DNA of 19,790 bases from an uncultured Clostridia bacterium (GTDB lineage Bacteria > Bacillota > Clostridia > Christensenellales > Borkfalkiaceae). The notes under the pieces are model-generated. The model was given only the letters and a program-made list of their open reading frames with translations. It had not been told where the DNA came from and did not search any database. Of this stretch, positions 6,958 to 15,492 are shown in pieces. Location: contig CANRAI010000010.1 in the NCBI GenBank assembly GCA_947628555.1, forward strand, positions 1-19,790, in the 5' to 3' direction. A program made the position numbers and the translations under genes. The number at the start of each line of letters is the position of its first letter. Position 1 is the first letter of the stretch.

Positions 6958-7775
6958 AAATAAATTGCGGGCTGATTGTATCCGACTTTGACGGCACTTT
7001 AATAGACGATAATCAAAGAATTTTGCCCGAAGTCAGGGAGGCGATAGACGATTATGTGCGTGCGGGCGGAATATTTGCCGTTTGTACGGGCAGGATGTTG
7101 AATTCCATACTTCCGCAAGTACGCGCTCTCGGTTTAAAAGGACTTGTCATCGCCTATCAAGGGACGGTTATCGCCGATATCGAAACGGGAAAAATCATAA
7201 GAAACGGCGGTATGGACCATTATGCCATTGCGGAGATATGTAAGAATATAGAAGAACTCGGGCTCGGCGTGAACGTTTATTGCGACGATAAAATTTATAC
7301 CGATTACCCCGAGGACAACGTTTACATAAGCCGTTACGAGAGGATAATAGGCGTTAAGGCTACGCACCTCGACCGAAAAATGTCGGAGTTTGTTGCGGAA
7401 AACAGACTTTTCTGCCAAAAAGTGATTACGCTGGTTCCTGAAAACGAACGTAAGAAGGTCTATGACGAACTTTCCCGTCGGCTGGGCGACAGGTTTGACG
7501 TGACTTGCAGCGCTACCGTGCTTGTAGAAGTTTCGCCTTTGGGCGATAATAAGGGGGAAGCCCTTAAATTTTTAGCCGAGCATTACGGCATACCCATTGA
7601 AAAAACCGTTGCTGTCGGCGATAATCTGAACGATTTGCCTATGATTATGGCGGCGGGCACGGGCTGTGCGGTAGGCAACGCCGCGAAAGAATTGAAAGCT
7701 GCCGCGGATTTCGTTTCGGCGTCGAATAACGAGGGCGCATTGGCGCAAATTATCAAAAAATTTGGATTTGCATAG
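6954..7775 (+). CDS. Cof-type HAD-superfamily phosphatase (subfamily IIB)
   Basis: A 273-residue HAD hydrolase of the Cof/YidA type, a group of cytoplasmic phosphatases acting on sugar phosphates, nucleotides or cofactors. Motif I is SDFDGTLID with nucleophile Asp11 and acid/base Asp13; motif IV is GDNLNDLPM (222-230). A threonine motif (CTGR) follows in the expected place, and the long insert between is the C2B cap. The ATGA overlap with the uvrC stop implies translational coupling. The substrate cannot be read from the sequence. The link with UvrC is only positional; a role in nucleotide clean-up is speculation. Confidence 0.92.
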   Translation: MKINCGLIVSDFDGTLIDDNQRILPEVREAIDDYVRAGGIFAVCTGRMLNSILPQVRALGLKGLVIAYQGTVIADIETGKIIRNGGMDHYAIAEICKNIEELGLGVNVYCDDKIYTDYPEDNVYISRYERIIGVKATHLDRKMSEFVAENRLFCQKVITLVPENERKKVYDELSRRLGDRFDVTCSATVLVEVSPLGDNKGEALKFLAEHYGIPIEKTVAVGDNLNDLPMIMAAGTGCAVGNAAKELKAAADFVSASNNEGALAQIIKKFGFA

Positions 7776-7779
7776 TACT

Positions 7780-9969
7780 ATGTGTGAAATATTAGCCCCT
7801 GCGGGCGGTAAAAATAGTGCGTTGGCGGCTATAAATTCGGGCGCGGACGCCATATACTTGGGGCTTCCCGAATTTTCCGCAAGAAAGTCCGCCGAAAATT
7901 TCGGCTCGGAGGATTTCAAAGAAGTTTCTTCTCTGGCCCGCTTACTCGGCGTAAAAGTATATGTTGCAATGAATACCCTTGTCAAGGACGCCGAACTCGA
8001 CAGATTTTTAAATCTTTTAATTGATGTACAAAATGCGGGCGCCGACGCTGTAATTTTGTCGGATATATTTCTCGGCAGATTTGTAAAGCGCAGTTATCCG
8101 CAAATAAAACTTCATCTTTCCACTCAGGCGGGGATATGCAACGCATACGGCGGCGAGCTTGCAAAAAATTACGGCTTTGACAGGGTAATTCTATCCCGTG
8201 AAACCAAACTTTCCGATATTGCGGAAATTTCGAAAATTATCGAAACCGAAGTTTTTGTGCAAGGTGCGCTCTGCACTTGCTTTTCCGGACAGTGTTATCT
8301 TTCGTCGTTTGCGGGCGGCAACAGCGGCAACAGGGGAAGGTGCAAACAGCCGTGCAGAAAGAAATATTCAATCGACAGAAAAGGCTTCGAAGAACCCGCG
8401 TACAGGCTTTCCCTCGCCGATTTGCGCGTGGGCGAGAAGATAGAAATTCTGAGAGAAGCGGGCGTAAGTTCGTTTAAAATCGAAGGAAGAATGAGACGCC
8501 CCGAATACGTCGCCGCGGCAGTCAAGTACTATAAAAATTTATTGAAAGGCTGCGCGGGGGAAGAAGATTTTTCCGATTTAAAACGCACTTTTAACCGCGG
8601 AAATTATACGTCGGGGCTGGCTTTCGGGCAGGATAAAAACTTTATTTCTTCCGCTGTCCAGGGTCATATAGGCGAATTTGTCGGCGTAATAAAGGTCGAA
8701 AACGGCAAATATATCTGCACAAGCGGGCGGCGTTTTTCAAAAGGCGATTCGTTTAAAATTCTTCGCGAAGGCAAGGAAGTTGGCGGCGCGGATTTTTTGG
8801 GCGATTCAGAGGGCGGTTTTGCCGTAACTTCGAAAGCCGTACTGCGTTCGGGCGACAAGGTTTTCGTCACCACGGACTCTGCCGTCAATAAACGCCTTTT
8901 GGATAAAGAACGTAAACGGACGTTGAAAGTTTCCGCACGTTTTTTTGCGGGGGAAAGAGCGGAAATTTCGGTTGACGGACGTAAATTTTATGGGGATAAC
9001 CCGCTTGAACATGCAAAAAACAGCCCTTTGAAAATTGAAGAGATAAAGGAATGTCTGAAAAGAGTTGACAAATATCCCTTTGAAATTGTTTTCGGCGAAG
9101 TTGATACTGACGGCGTTTTTCTGCCCAAAAGCGTTCTCAACGGCTTACGTAGAAAGGCTTACGACGGGATTTTCGGGATTTTATCGGAAAACAAAAACGC
9201 GCAAGTCGTTAAAAATCATGTTCTGCCTCAACCGAAAACAGCCGAAAACGGCAAAATCGCGGCAATTGTAGGCGACGCTTACGGGATTTCCGCCGATATT
9301 ACCGTTTTAAAGCCGCGGGATTATTTCGACCCGAACGAAAAACTTTCCGAAAAATTCACTAAAAAAGACGGTTTCGGGCAAAAATATCTGTATTTGCCGC
9401 CTTTTATGACGGGCGAAGAAATTGAACGCATTTCGCCTTTAATCGCGTTGACGGACGGAGTATATTGCGACGGGGTTTGGGCTGTCGGGCTGTGCGAAAG
9501 GCTAAAAAAGCCGCTTTTCGCTGGTTGTGGAATGAATATTTCCAACCGCGTGGATTTAAATGAATGTCCTGCCGAATATGTTGCGCTTTCCAAAGAACTG
9601 ACGGAAACAGAGCAAAGGCAACTTTCGACGGAAAAAACTTTCGCGCTGTCGTCGGGCTCATTAAAGGTGATGGATTTGATTTACTGCCCGTTTGAAAAAC
9701 GGTGTTCTTCCTGCGATAAAAGGCATTTGTACTCTTTAATGGACGAAGAGGGGCGGCGGTTTCCCTTAGCGCATTATAAAATGGGCGAATGTCGGTTTGA
9801 AGTCTATAATTGCGCAAATCTTGTAGGTAAGTCCGTTACAGGCACATTGATAGATTGTACGACGTTGCAAGACGCGCGCAAGGCGGTTGAAATATGCAAA
9901 GACGTACAAAAACAGCGGATTTTTTATAAAAATTATACGCGCGGACACTCGGTTTCGCCCGTGCTTTGA
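7780..9969 (+). CDS. U32-family protein with C-terminal extension (RlhA-like)
   Basis: A 729-residue protein of the peptidase U32 family. The family signature is complete: EVFVQGALCTCFSGQCYLS (157-175), followed by GRCKQPCR with Cys188 and Cys192. The long C-terminal part ends in a second cysteine-rich stretch (YCPFEKRCSSC). U32 members once thought to be collagenases include RlhA (YdcP), needed for hydroxylation of a cytidine in 23S rRNA, and TrhP, acting in tRNA wobble-uridine hydroxylation. The length and two-part build are closest to RlhA, so rRNA modification is my best guess. The ATG at 7780 was chosen because MCEILAPAGG matches the family N-terminus; an in-frame TTG at 7762 lies inside the HAD gene. 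No clear ribosome site is seen, which fits coupling to the gene 4 bp upstream. Confidence 0.88.
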   Translation: MCEILAPAGGKNSALAAINSGADAIYLGLPEFSARKSAENFGSEDFKEVSSLARLLGVKVYVAMNTLVKDAELDRFLNLLIDVQNAGADAVILSDIFLGRFVKRSYPQIKLHLSTQAGICNAYGGELAKNYGFDRVILSRETKLSDIAEISKIIETEVFVQGALCTCFSGQCYLSSFAGGNSGNRGRCKQPCRKKYSIDRKGFEEPAYRLSLADLRVGEKIEILREAGVSSFKIEGRMRRPEYVAAAVKYYKNLLKGCAGEEDFSDLKRTFNRGNYTSGLAFGQDKNFISSAVQGHIGEFVGVIKVENGKYICTSGRRFSKGDSFKILREGKEVGGADFLGDSEGGFAVTSKAVLRSGDKVFVTTDSAVNKRLLDKERKRTLKVSARFFAGERAEISVDGRKFYGDNPLEHAKNSPLKIEEIKECLKRVDKYPFEIVFGEVDTDGVFLPKSVLNGLRRKAYDGIFGILSENKNAQVVKNHVLPQPKTAENGKIAAIVGDAYGISADITVLKPRDYFDPNEKLSEKFTKKDGFGQKYLYLPPFMTGEEIERISPLIALTDGVYCDGVWAVGLCERLKKPLFAGCGMNISNRVDLNECPAEYVALSKELTETEQRQLSTEKTFALSSGSLKVMDLIYCPFEKRCSSCDKRHLYSLMDEEGRRFPLAHYKMGECRFEVYNCANLVGKSVTGTLIDCTTLQDARKAVEICKDVQKQRIFYKNYTRGHSVSPVL

Positions 9970-9972
9970 ATT

Positions 9973-12333
9973 ATGCAAAACAGTATCGAAAAACTTGAAC
10001 TGAATAAAATTCTCGCTTCGGTTGCGGACTGCGCGGTCCTGGAAGGCGGTAAACGCCTTATCCTCGACCGTACGCCTTCGACCGATTTGGAAGAGGTTCG
10101 CCGCAGGCTTGCCCTCACGAGGGAGTGCGACAAACTTCTCTATACCTACGGGGTGGGGAAAATAGAGCAATTTACCGAGGACGAGGAAGTTCTTATCCGC
10201 GCGGGGAAGGGGTCTATCCTTTCCTGCGGCGAACTTTTGGAAGTAGCTACGCTTATCCGCGCCGCAAGGGCGGCGTTTTCTTCGATTGCCAAAATAGAGG
10301 ACGGCGAAATAAAACTGATAAGGTCTTTGGCGAACAACATATATTTTGACGCTTCGCTTGAAGAGGATATAGGTCGGAAAATCATATCCGGCGAAGCCGT
10401 AAGCGATTATGCAAGCGAGAAATTGTTTTCCATAAGGTCTAAAATCAAAAATCTCAACGAAAGAATCAGGGAAAAGCTGTCGGAATACGTCACGGGAAAA
10501 AACGCCGAATACTTACAGGACGCCATTGTTACGATAAGAAACGACAGATACGTTATTCCCGTCAAGGCCGAGAACAAGAGCCGCGTGCGCGGATTTGTGC
10601 ACGACCGCTCCAAGACCGGCGCGACGTTTTTCATCGAACCCGAATATGTTCTGGAACTGAATAACGAATTGATTGCTCTCAATATTGACGAAAAGGAAGA
10701 GGTCGAAGCTATTCTAAAATCGCTTTCCGCACGGGTCGGCGCTTGTTCGGAATCGTTGAAGTCCGACATTTCGATTTTGCGCGAACTCGACGGGCTGTTT
10801 GCGGGCGCGGAATTCGGGTATCGTCTGAAATGCGCCGAGCCCAAAGTTAATAACCGCGGTTATATCAATATAATAAAAGGCCGTCATCCGCTTATAGATA
10901 AGGATTCAGTTGTGCCCGTTTCGATAGAACTCGGCTCCGATTATAGATTTCTGCTGTTGAGCGGCGCGAATACGGGCGGAAAAACAGTCACAATGAAGAT
11001 GTGCGGACTTTTTTGCCTGATGGCGGCGTGCGGATTATTTATTCCTGCGGCTTCGGGAAGCTCGGTGGCTGTCTTTAACGAAATTTTCTGCGATATTGGG
11101 GACAGCCAAAGCATAGAGGAAAGTCTTTCGACGTTTTCGTCGCACCTTTCCAATATTATAAATATTACAGAAAACGTAGGGGAAAACTCCCTTGTTTTAA
11201 TGGATGAGCTGGGCGGCGGAACCAATCCCGACGAAGGTCAGGCGCTTGCGAAAGCAGTTGTCAAACGCCTTTTGGAAAGCGGTTGCAGGGGGATAGTAAC
11301 TACTCACTTTACGCCGCTGAAAGAATTTGCCTATTCGGTTGACGGAATCGAAAACGCGAGCATGGAATTCGATTCCAATACTTTAAAGCCGCTTTATAGA
11401 ATAAAAATCGGACTTCCGGGCGCAAGCAACGCCATAGCGATTGCCCGAAGGCTGGGCATGGACGAAAAAATTCTGGACGACGCGGTCGGATTTCTTTCCG
11501 AAGGTGCAAGAAGCTTTGAAAATATTGTCCGCCGCGCCGAAGATAGCCGAGTTGCGGCGGAGGCTAAACTTAAAGAAGCCGAAAAAATGAGCGCCGAATG
11601 GCAGAAAAAAATCGTCGAAGTCAATAAAATAACGGACGATTTAAACAAAGAACGGGAAAAAATAGCAAAAAACGCCCGAAGCGAAAGCAGGCGGATTATA
11701 GCCGAGCGCACGGAGCGCGCGGAAGAACTTCTTTCGGAAATAGAAAAGATTTTCGAAAAAGAAAACGTAAGCGAAACCGATTTGATAAATGCGAGGACGA
11801 TTAAAAACAAGTTGAAGGATTCGGCTTTCGAAGAGGACGGCGAAAAGAGCGCGAAAGTCACTTCATATGTCGAGGCGACTGCGGAAAACGTACGCGACGG
11901 AGTTTCCGTTTATGTCAAAAAAATGGAAACGGTCGGTCGGGTTGTAAGTTTCAACAGGGCGAAAGGCGAAGCCGAAGTACGGTGCGGAAGTATAAAGATG
12001 CACCTGAAATTAAAGGATTTGCAGGTCGTCGAAGGTGATAAACCCGAAGAGACAAAGGTAAAAATCGTCAAAAAAATTCCCGTGGCGCAGCCCGTACTCG
12101 AAATAAATATTCTTGGCATGACCGTAGGCGAGGCTCTGTACGAGGTGGATAATTTTATAGACAGAGCCGTGACGGACAACCTCGAAGAGATAAAGGTCAT
12201 ACACGGCGTAGGCACGGGCAAACTGAGAAGCGCCATTGCCGAACACTTAAAAAAACATAAAAACGTGGAAAACTTCCGCTCGGGTAAATACGGCGAAGGC
12301 GAAACGGGAGTAACGTTTATAAAGCTTAAATAG
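9973..12333 (+). CDS. mutS2: Endonuclease MutS2 / ribosome-splitting factor
   Basis: A 786-residue MutS paralogue. Known roles of the family are suppression of homologous recombination and, in Bacillus, sensing collided ribosomes and splitting them. The order is a MutS core/lever region, an ABC ATPase with Walker A GANTGGKT (331-338) and Walker B LVLMDELGGGTNPDEG, a long coiled-coil of charged helices (about 505-620), a KOW-like segment (VYVKKMETVGRVVSF) and a C-terminal Smr domain (709-786, ending GKYGEGETGVTFIKLK). There is no N-terminal mismatch-recognition domain, as usual for MutS2. In the Smr domain the nuclease-linked LDLRG motif reads INILG (711-715), so the Asp and Arg are missing, while the HGxGTGxLR motif is kept. 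The start is 3 bp after the U32 stop; the operon apparently ends here. Confidence 0.96.
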   Translation: MQNSIEKLELNKILASVADCAVLEGGKRLILDRTPSTDLEEVRRRLALTRECDKLLYTYGVGKIEQFTEDEEVLIRAGKGSILSCGELLEVATLIRAARAAFSSIAKIEDGEIKLIRSLANNIYFDASLEEDIGRKIISGEAVSDYASEKLFSIRSKIKNLNERIREKLSEYVTGKNAEYLQDAIVTIRNDRYVIPVKAENKSRVRGFVHDRSKTGATFFIEPEYVLELNNELIALNIDEKEEVEAILKSLSARVGACSESLKSDISILRELDGLFAGAEFGYRLKCAEPKVNNRGYINIIKGRHPLIDKDSVVPVSIELGSDYRFLLLSGANTGGKTVTMKMCGLFCLMAACGLFIPAASGSSVAVFNEIFCDIGDSQSIEESLSTFSSHLSNIINITENVGENSLVLMDELGGGTNPDEGQALAKAVVKRLLESGCRGIVTTHFTPLKEFAYSVDGIENASMEFDSNTLKPLYRIKIGLPGASNAIAIARRLGMDEKILDDAVGFLSEGARSFENIVRRAEDSRVAAEAKLKEAEKMSAEWQKKIVEVNKITDDLNKEREKIAKNARSESRRIIAERTERAEELLSEIEKIFEKENVSETDLINARTIKNKLKDSAFEEDGEKSAKVTSYVEATAENVRDGVSVYVKKMETVGRVVSFNRAKGEAEVRCGSIKMHLKLKDLQVVEGDKPEETKVKIVKKIPVAQPVLEINILGMTVGEALYEVDNFIDRAVTDNLEEIKVIHGVGTGKLRSAIAEHLKKHKNVENFRSGKYGEGETGVTFIKLK

Positions 12334-12359
12334 TCAATAATCCGCCCGAACCTTAATAT
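12331..12359 (+). promoter_or_regulatory. Weak candidate promoter of the deacetylase-like to tex gene run
   Basis: TAGTCA (12331-12336) and TAATAT (12354-12359) match the consensus at four of six bases each with 17-bp spacing. I see no terminator hairpin after mutS2, so read-through from the uvrC operon is an equally good explanation. Confidence 0.25.
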
Positions 12360-12393
12360 TATATAAATAGTAATTGTTTTTAGGGGCAAACTA

Positions 12394-13098
12394 TTGAAAG
12401 GTAAAGCTTTGACGGCGGCGACCAACCTTGTGCTTGCGGTTGTTATTGCGGCGGTTAGTCTTGTCGGATTTTTGGGCGGAAGCGCAGCCGCGGTTTCATA
12501 CAAAGGCGACAATCTTTTTTACGGCGGCAACGAGAACGGCTGGGGTGTCAGTCTGACGTTCAACGTTTACGAAGGCACGGGGCAAGTTCTCGAAATTTTG
12601 GACCTGTTGGACGAATACGGCGCAAAAGCGACCTTTTTTATAGGCGGAAGCTGGGCGGACGACAATATAGACTGCGTGCGCGAGATTTTCAGGCGCGGAC
12701 ACGAGCTGGGCAGCCACGGCTATTTCCATAAAGACCACGAAAAACTTTCGTATGAGGGCAATTTAGAGGAAATCAGGCCGAGCATTAAGCTTTTGGAGAT
12801 GATATGCGGGCAAAAAATTTCGCTTTTCGCGCCGCCTTCGGGCGCTTTTTCGGAGAGTACGCTTTCGGCTTGCGAGGCGCTTGATTTAAAGGTAATAATG
12901 TGGAGCAGGGACACGATTGATTGGCGGGACAGTGATATAAGCCTTCTCGTGCGGCGCGCCACTTTAAATTTAAAAGCGGGGGAAATTATCCTTATGCACC
13001 CGAAAAAACAGACGGTTAATGCGCTTCCGCAAATACTTTCTTACATAAGAGACAGCGGTCTAAAAGCCGTTACCGTCTCTGAAAATTTAGGAGAATAA
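12394..13098 (+). CDS. Polysaccharide-deacetylase-fold protein, YlxY-like, with altered active site
   Basis: A 234-residue exported protein with an N-terminal hydrophobic signal or anchor (about 5-33) and a NodB-type deacetylase domain. Active members remove N-acetyl groups from peptidoglycan or chitin using a bound metal. The metal-binding histidines are present (HGYFH, His108 and His112), as are the DTIDW (173-177) and ILMHP (199-203) motifs. The first motif, normally TFDDGP with the catalytic Asp pair, reads TFNVYEG (55-61), and the RxPxG motif reads APPSG (146-150). Catalysis by the standard mechanism is doubtful. TTG 12394 is preceded by AGGGG (12382-12386) at good spacing and starts a typical signal sequence. 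The gene overlaps the M16 peptidase start by one base; the same pair (ylxY-mlpA) occurs in Bacillus, which supports the family call. Confidence 0.82.
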   Translation: MKGKALTAATNLVLAVVIAAVSLVGFLGGSAAAVSYKGDNLFYGGNENGWGVSLTFNVYEGTGQVLEILDLLDEYGAKATFFIGGSWADDNIDCVREIFRRGHELGSHGYFHKDHEKLSYEGNLEEIRPSIKLLEMICGQKISLFAPPSGAFSESTLSACEALDLKVIMWSRDTIDWRDSDISLLVRRATLNLKAGEIILMHPKKQTVNALPQILSYIRDSGLKAVTVSENLGE

Positions 13099-14330
13099 TG
13101 GTACACTTTAAACAATTTGACAACGGATTAAGACTTGTGGTAAACAAAATGGATTCCCTTATGTCGGTGACGATGGGAATTATCGTGCACACCGGCGCTT
13201 CGCAGGAAAGCGACGGCGAGGACGGCATTTCGCACTTTATCGAGCACATGATGTTCAAAGGCACGAAAAAGAGGTCGGCTTTCGGGATTTCGGACGATAT
13301 GGACAGGATTGGCGCGCAAGTGAACGCATTCACCGCGAAGGATATAACCTGTTACTATGCCAAATCGACGACGGGGCACGCCGCAGAAGCGTTTGAAGTC
13401 CTTGCGGACTTATTCTTGGAAAGCACATTTCCCGAGGAAGAAATGGAGAGGGAAAAGGGCGTAATCGTCGAAGAGATAAACATGAACGAGGATACGCCCG
13501 ACGACCTTTGCCTCGACCTTCTCGCAAGCGCGTTTTTCGGCAACAGCGGCTATGGCAGAAACATTCTCGGTCCGCGCAAAAATGTAGAGGGATTTACCGT
13601 CGCCGACATAAAAAAATATATGGACAAGCATTATTCTCCGCAGAATATTGTCGTGTCTATGGCGGGAAACATTGATATAAACCTTGCGGAAGATATGGTT
13701 GCGAAGTACTTCGCCACACATAATAGGCGCTGTTGCGACCGAAAACCTGTCGAAATCGAGTTAAAAGCTAAATCGCTGTTGAAAAAGAAAGATATTGAAC
13801 AGGTACACATAGGTATTGCTTATCCCTCGGTTAAACGATACGATAAAATGTTCGACGCCACGCAGATTATGAACGCGGTGCTCGGCGGGAGTATGTCGTC
13901 GCGGCTTTTCCAGACTGTGCGTGAAAAGCTGGGGCTTGCTTATACGGTCTATTCGTATGTCACTGCTTACGAGGAAACGGGCGCGCTGTCGGTTTATGCC
14001 GGCGTAAACGCCTCGAAATATCTTCAATCGGTTGAAGCGATTTATAATTGCATTGCCGATTTGAAAAAAAAGGACATTACGCGTGAAGAATTCGAGCGCG
14101 GGAAAGAACAGCTTATTTCGTCCTCTATATTCTCGCAGGAGAGCACCAGCTCGCAGATGCTTCTGTTCGGCAAGGAGCTTATTTACAGAGACCGCATATA
14201 TAACTTCGAAGACAGGGTAAAGAGGATATCTTCCGTCACTTACGACGACGTAATGGACGCGATTGATTTGAACTTCGACGAAAAGGGCAAAGCGCTTTCG
14301 CTTGTAGGCGCGGCGGACAAGCCTTTATAA
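13098..14330 (+). CDS. M16-family zinc metallopeptidase (MlpA/YmxG-like)
   Basis: A 410-residue insulinase-type peptidase of the processing-peptidase branch, related to mitochondrial MPP-beta and Bacillus MlpA (YmxG). The inverted zinc motif HFIEH is at 46-50 with catalytic Glu49, and the third ligand is the glutamate of VIVEEI (Glu125/126), about 76 residues downstream as expected. The N-terminal half is the active domain and the C-terminal half a similar but inactive domain (LGGSMSSRLFQTVREKLGLAYTVYS). There is no signal peptide, so it should be cytoplasmic. The family degrades peptides and its natural substrate is not known here. It starts within the upstream stop codon (TAATG) with GGAG in front, so it is translationally coupled to the YlxY-like gene. 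Its stop lies in a 12-bp tandem repeat that supplies further in-frame stops. Confidence 0.93.
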   Translation: MVHFKQFDNGLRLVVNKMDSLMSVTMGIIVHTGASQESDGEDGISHFIEHMMFKGTKKRSAFGISDDMDRIGAQVNAFTAKDITCYYAKSTTGHAAEAFEVLADLFLESTFPEEEMEREKGVIVEEINMNEDTPDDLCLDLLASAFFGNSGYGRNILGPRKNVEGFTVADIKKYMDKHYSPQNIVVSMAGNIDINLAEDMVAKYFATHNRRCCDRKPVEIELKAKSLLKKKDIEQVHIGIAYPSVKRYDKMFDATQIMNAVLGGSMSSRLFQTVREKLGLAYTVYSYVTAYEETGALSVYAGVNASKYLQSVEAIYNCIADLKKKDITREEFERGKEQLISSSIFSQESTSSQMLLFGKELIYRDRIYNFEDRVKRISSVTYDDVMDAIDLNFDEKGKALSLVGAADKPL

Positions 14331-14358
14331 TAAGCTTTATAACAAGCTTTATAACGAG
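14323..14358. repeat. Three tandem 12-bp units across the M16 stop codon
   Basis: CTTTATAATAAG, CTTTATAACAAG and CTTTATAACGAG lie head to tail (14323-14334, 14335-14346, 14347-14358), differing by one or two bases. The unit length is a multiple of three and each copy carries an in-frame TAA for the M16 gene. The array fills most of the gap before the next gene. Confidence 0.85.
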
Positions 14359-14368
14359 AGTTATCGAT

Positions 14369-14854
14369 ATGTCGGAAATAAAATACGGTTTCGCGCCCTT
14401 TTACGGGCGGGACGCGCAGCTTTTGGTTTTGGGCAGTTTTCCGTCGGTGAAGAGCCGAAAAACCGAATTTTACTACGGTAACAGCCAAAACAGGTTTTGG
14501 CGCGTGCTGGCGGAATTTTTCGGTGAAAATCTGCCGCTGACTGTTGACGATAAAAAACAATTTCTTTTGAAAAACAGGGTTGCGCTGTGGGACGTCGTCG
14601 CCGAATGTGAAATCGAAGGTTCGCGGGATTCGACAATTTGCAATTTTAAGGTTGCGGACGTTGAAAATCTGTTGCAAAAAATCGACGTTCGGCTTATAAT
14701 TTTAAACGGCGGTAAGGCGGAGGAAATTTTTTCGGATAATTTTTCGGATATTTCCGTTCCGTACATAAAATTGCCGTCAACAAGCCCCGCCAACACAAGG
14801 TTTTTAAAGGAGGAATGGTTTTGTGGATTATCGCGGGTTTTTAACCGAAGTTGA
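14369..14854 (+). CDS. DNA-deoxyinosine (hypoxanthine) glycosylase, UDG superfamily
   Basis: A 161-residue enzyme of the uracil-DNA glycosylase fold. The subfamily known as family 6 or HDG excises hypoxanthine that arises by adenine deamination. Motifs seen are LGSFPSVKSR (21-30), FYYGNSQNRFW (34-44), ALWDVV, and the closing LPSTSPAN segment. Together these match the deoxyinosine glycosylase group better than classical Ung, which would have a GQDPYH motif. The size is normal. The ATG at 14369 follows the 12-bp repeats with only a poor GAG ribosome site, so it may be translated by coupling or weakly. Its 3' end overlaps the AlkD-like gene by 32 bp. Both neighbours on the 3' side act on nucleic acids, which supports a base-excision repair unit. 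Confidence 0.87.
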   Translation: MSEIKYGFAPFYGRDAQLLVLGSFPSVKSRKTEFYYGNSQNRFWRVLAEFFGENLPLTVDDKKQFLLKNRVALWDVVAECEIEGSRDSTICNFKVADVENLLQKIDVRLIILNGGKAEEIFSDNFSDISVPYIKLPSTSPANTRFLKEEWFCGLSRVFNRS

Positions 14855-15491
14855 AAGTTATGCGGAAGAAAACTACCGCGATTTTCACAAAAAGCTTCTT
14901 AAAAACGACCAAATCAACGTCCTCGGAGTACGAGTGCCCGTTTTAAGAAAGTTAGCGAAAAAGTACGTTTCGAACGTTGACGAACTTTTGGCTTTCCCCG
15001 ACGAATATTATGAAATCACTTTCATAAAGCTTACGGCTGTTTCCATGCTCGGCTACGACGAATTTATAAAGCGGCTCGATAACTGTGTAAAACTTATGGA
15101 CAACTGGGCGGTTTGCGACTGCTTTTCGCCCGCTTGTATTGCCGACCGCAAAGAGGAATTTCTTCCGTACATAAGGAAATACGCCGCCCGCGACGGGGAG
15201 TTCGAACAGCGTTTTGCGCTTACTGCGTTGCTGCGCTTTTATATGGAGGAAAGGTATCTTGAAACTATTTTTGCGATAGTTGACAGGTGCGACGTTTCCA
15301 AATATTACGTTCATATGGCGGCGGCATGGCTTATAGCCGAAACGCTTGTTAAATTTTACCCTCGGGCGAGAGGGTATTTAATGGAAAACTCGCTCGATAA
15401 AAGAACACACAATAAGGCAATCCAAAAGGCGTTGGAAAGCCGCAGACTTTCCGGCGACGAAAAAAATTATTTGAAAGGTATTAAACGTTAA
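14823..15491 (+). CDS. AlkD-like DNA alkylation repair protein (HEAT-repeat glycosylase)
   Basis: A 222-residue all-helical protein of the AlkC/AlkD HEAT-like family, DNA glycosylases that remove alkylated purines without base flipping. The AlkD active residues appear conserved: Trp95 and Asp99 in MDNWAVCDCFS match the W/D pair four residues apart, and Arg130 in EQRFAL fits the partner arginine. Other family segments are KYYVHMAAAWLIAE and THNKAIQKALESRR. GTG 14823 is preceded by AAAGGAGG (14807-14814), one of the strongest ribosome sites here, lying inside the upstream glycosylase gene; hence the 32-bp overlap. Two base-excision enzymes for different lesions are thus made from one message. 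Some relatives are of unknown substrate, so activity on alkylated bases is inferred. Confidence 0.9.
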   Translation: MDYRGFLTEVESYAEENYRDFHKKLLKNDQINVLGVRVPVLRKLAKKYVSNVDELLAFPDEYYEITFIKLTAVSMLGYDEFIKRLDNCVKLMDNWAVCDCFSPACIADRKEEFLPYIRKYAARDGEFEQRFALTALLRFYMEERYLETIFAIVDRCDVSKYYVHMAAAWLIAETLVKFYPRARGYLMENSLDKRTHNKAIQKALESRRLSGDEKNYLKGIKR

Positions 15492-15492
15492 A

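Noticed and set aside
11394..12512. Long Ser-rich minus-strand frames opposite mutS2
   Set aside because: The Ser/Ser-Leu-rich composition is the usual antisense product of Glu/Lys-rich coiled-coil codons. The plus-strand MutS2 domains are continuous.
14323..14358. Start of a CRISPR-like array
   Set aside because: The units are directly abutting 12-mers without spacers; no cas gene is nearby.
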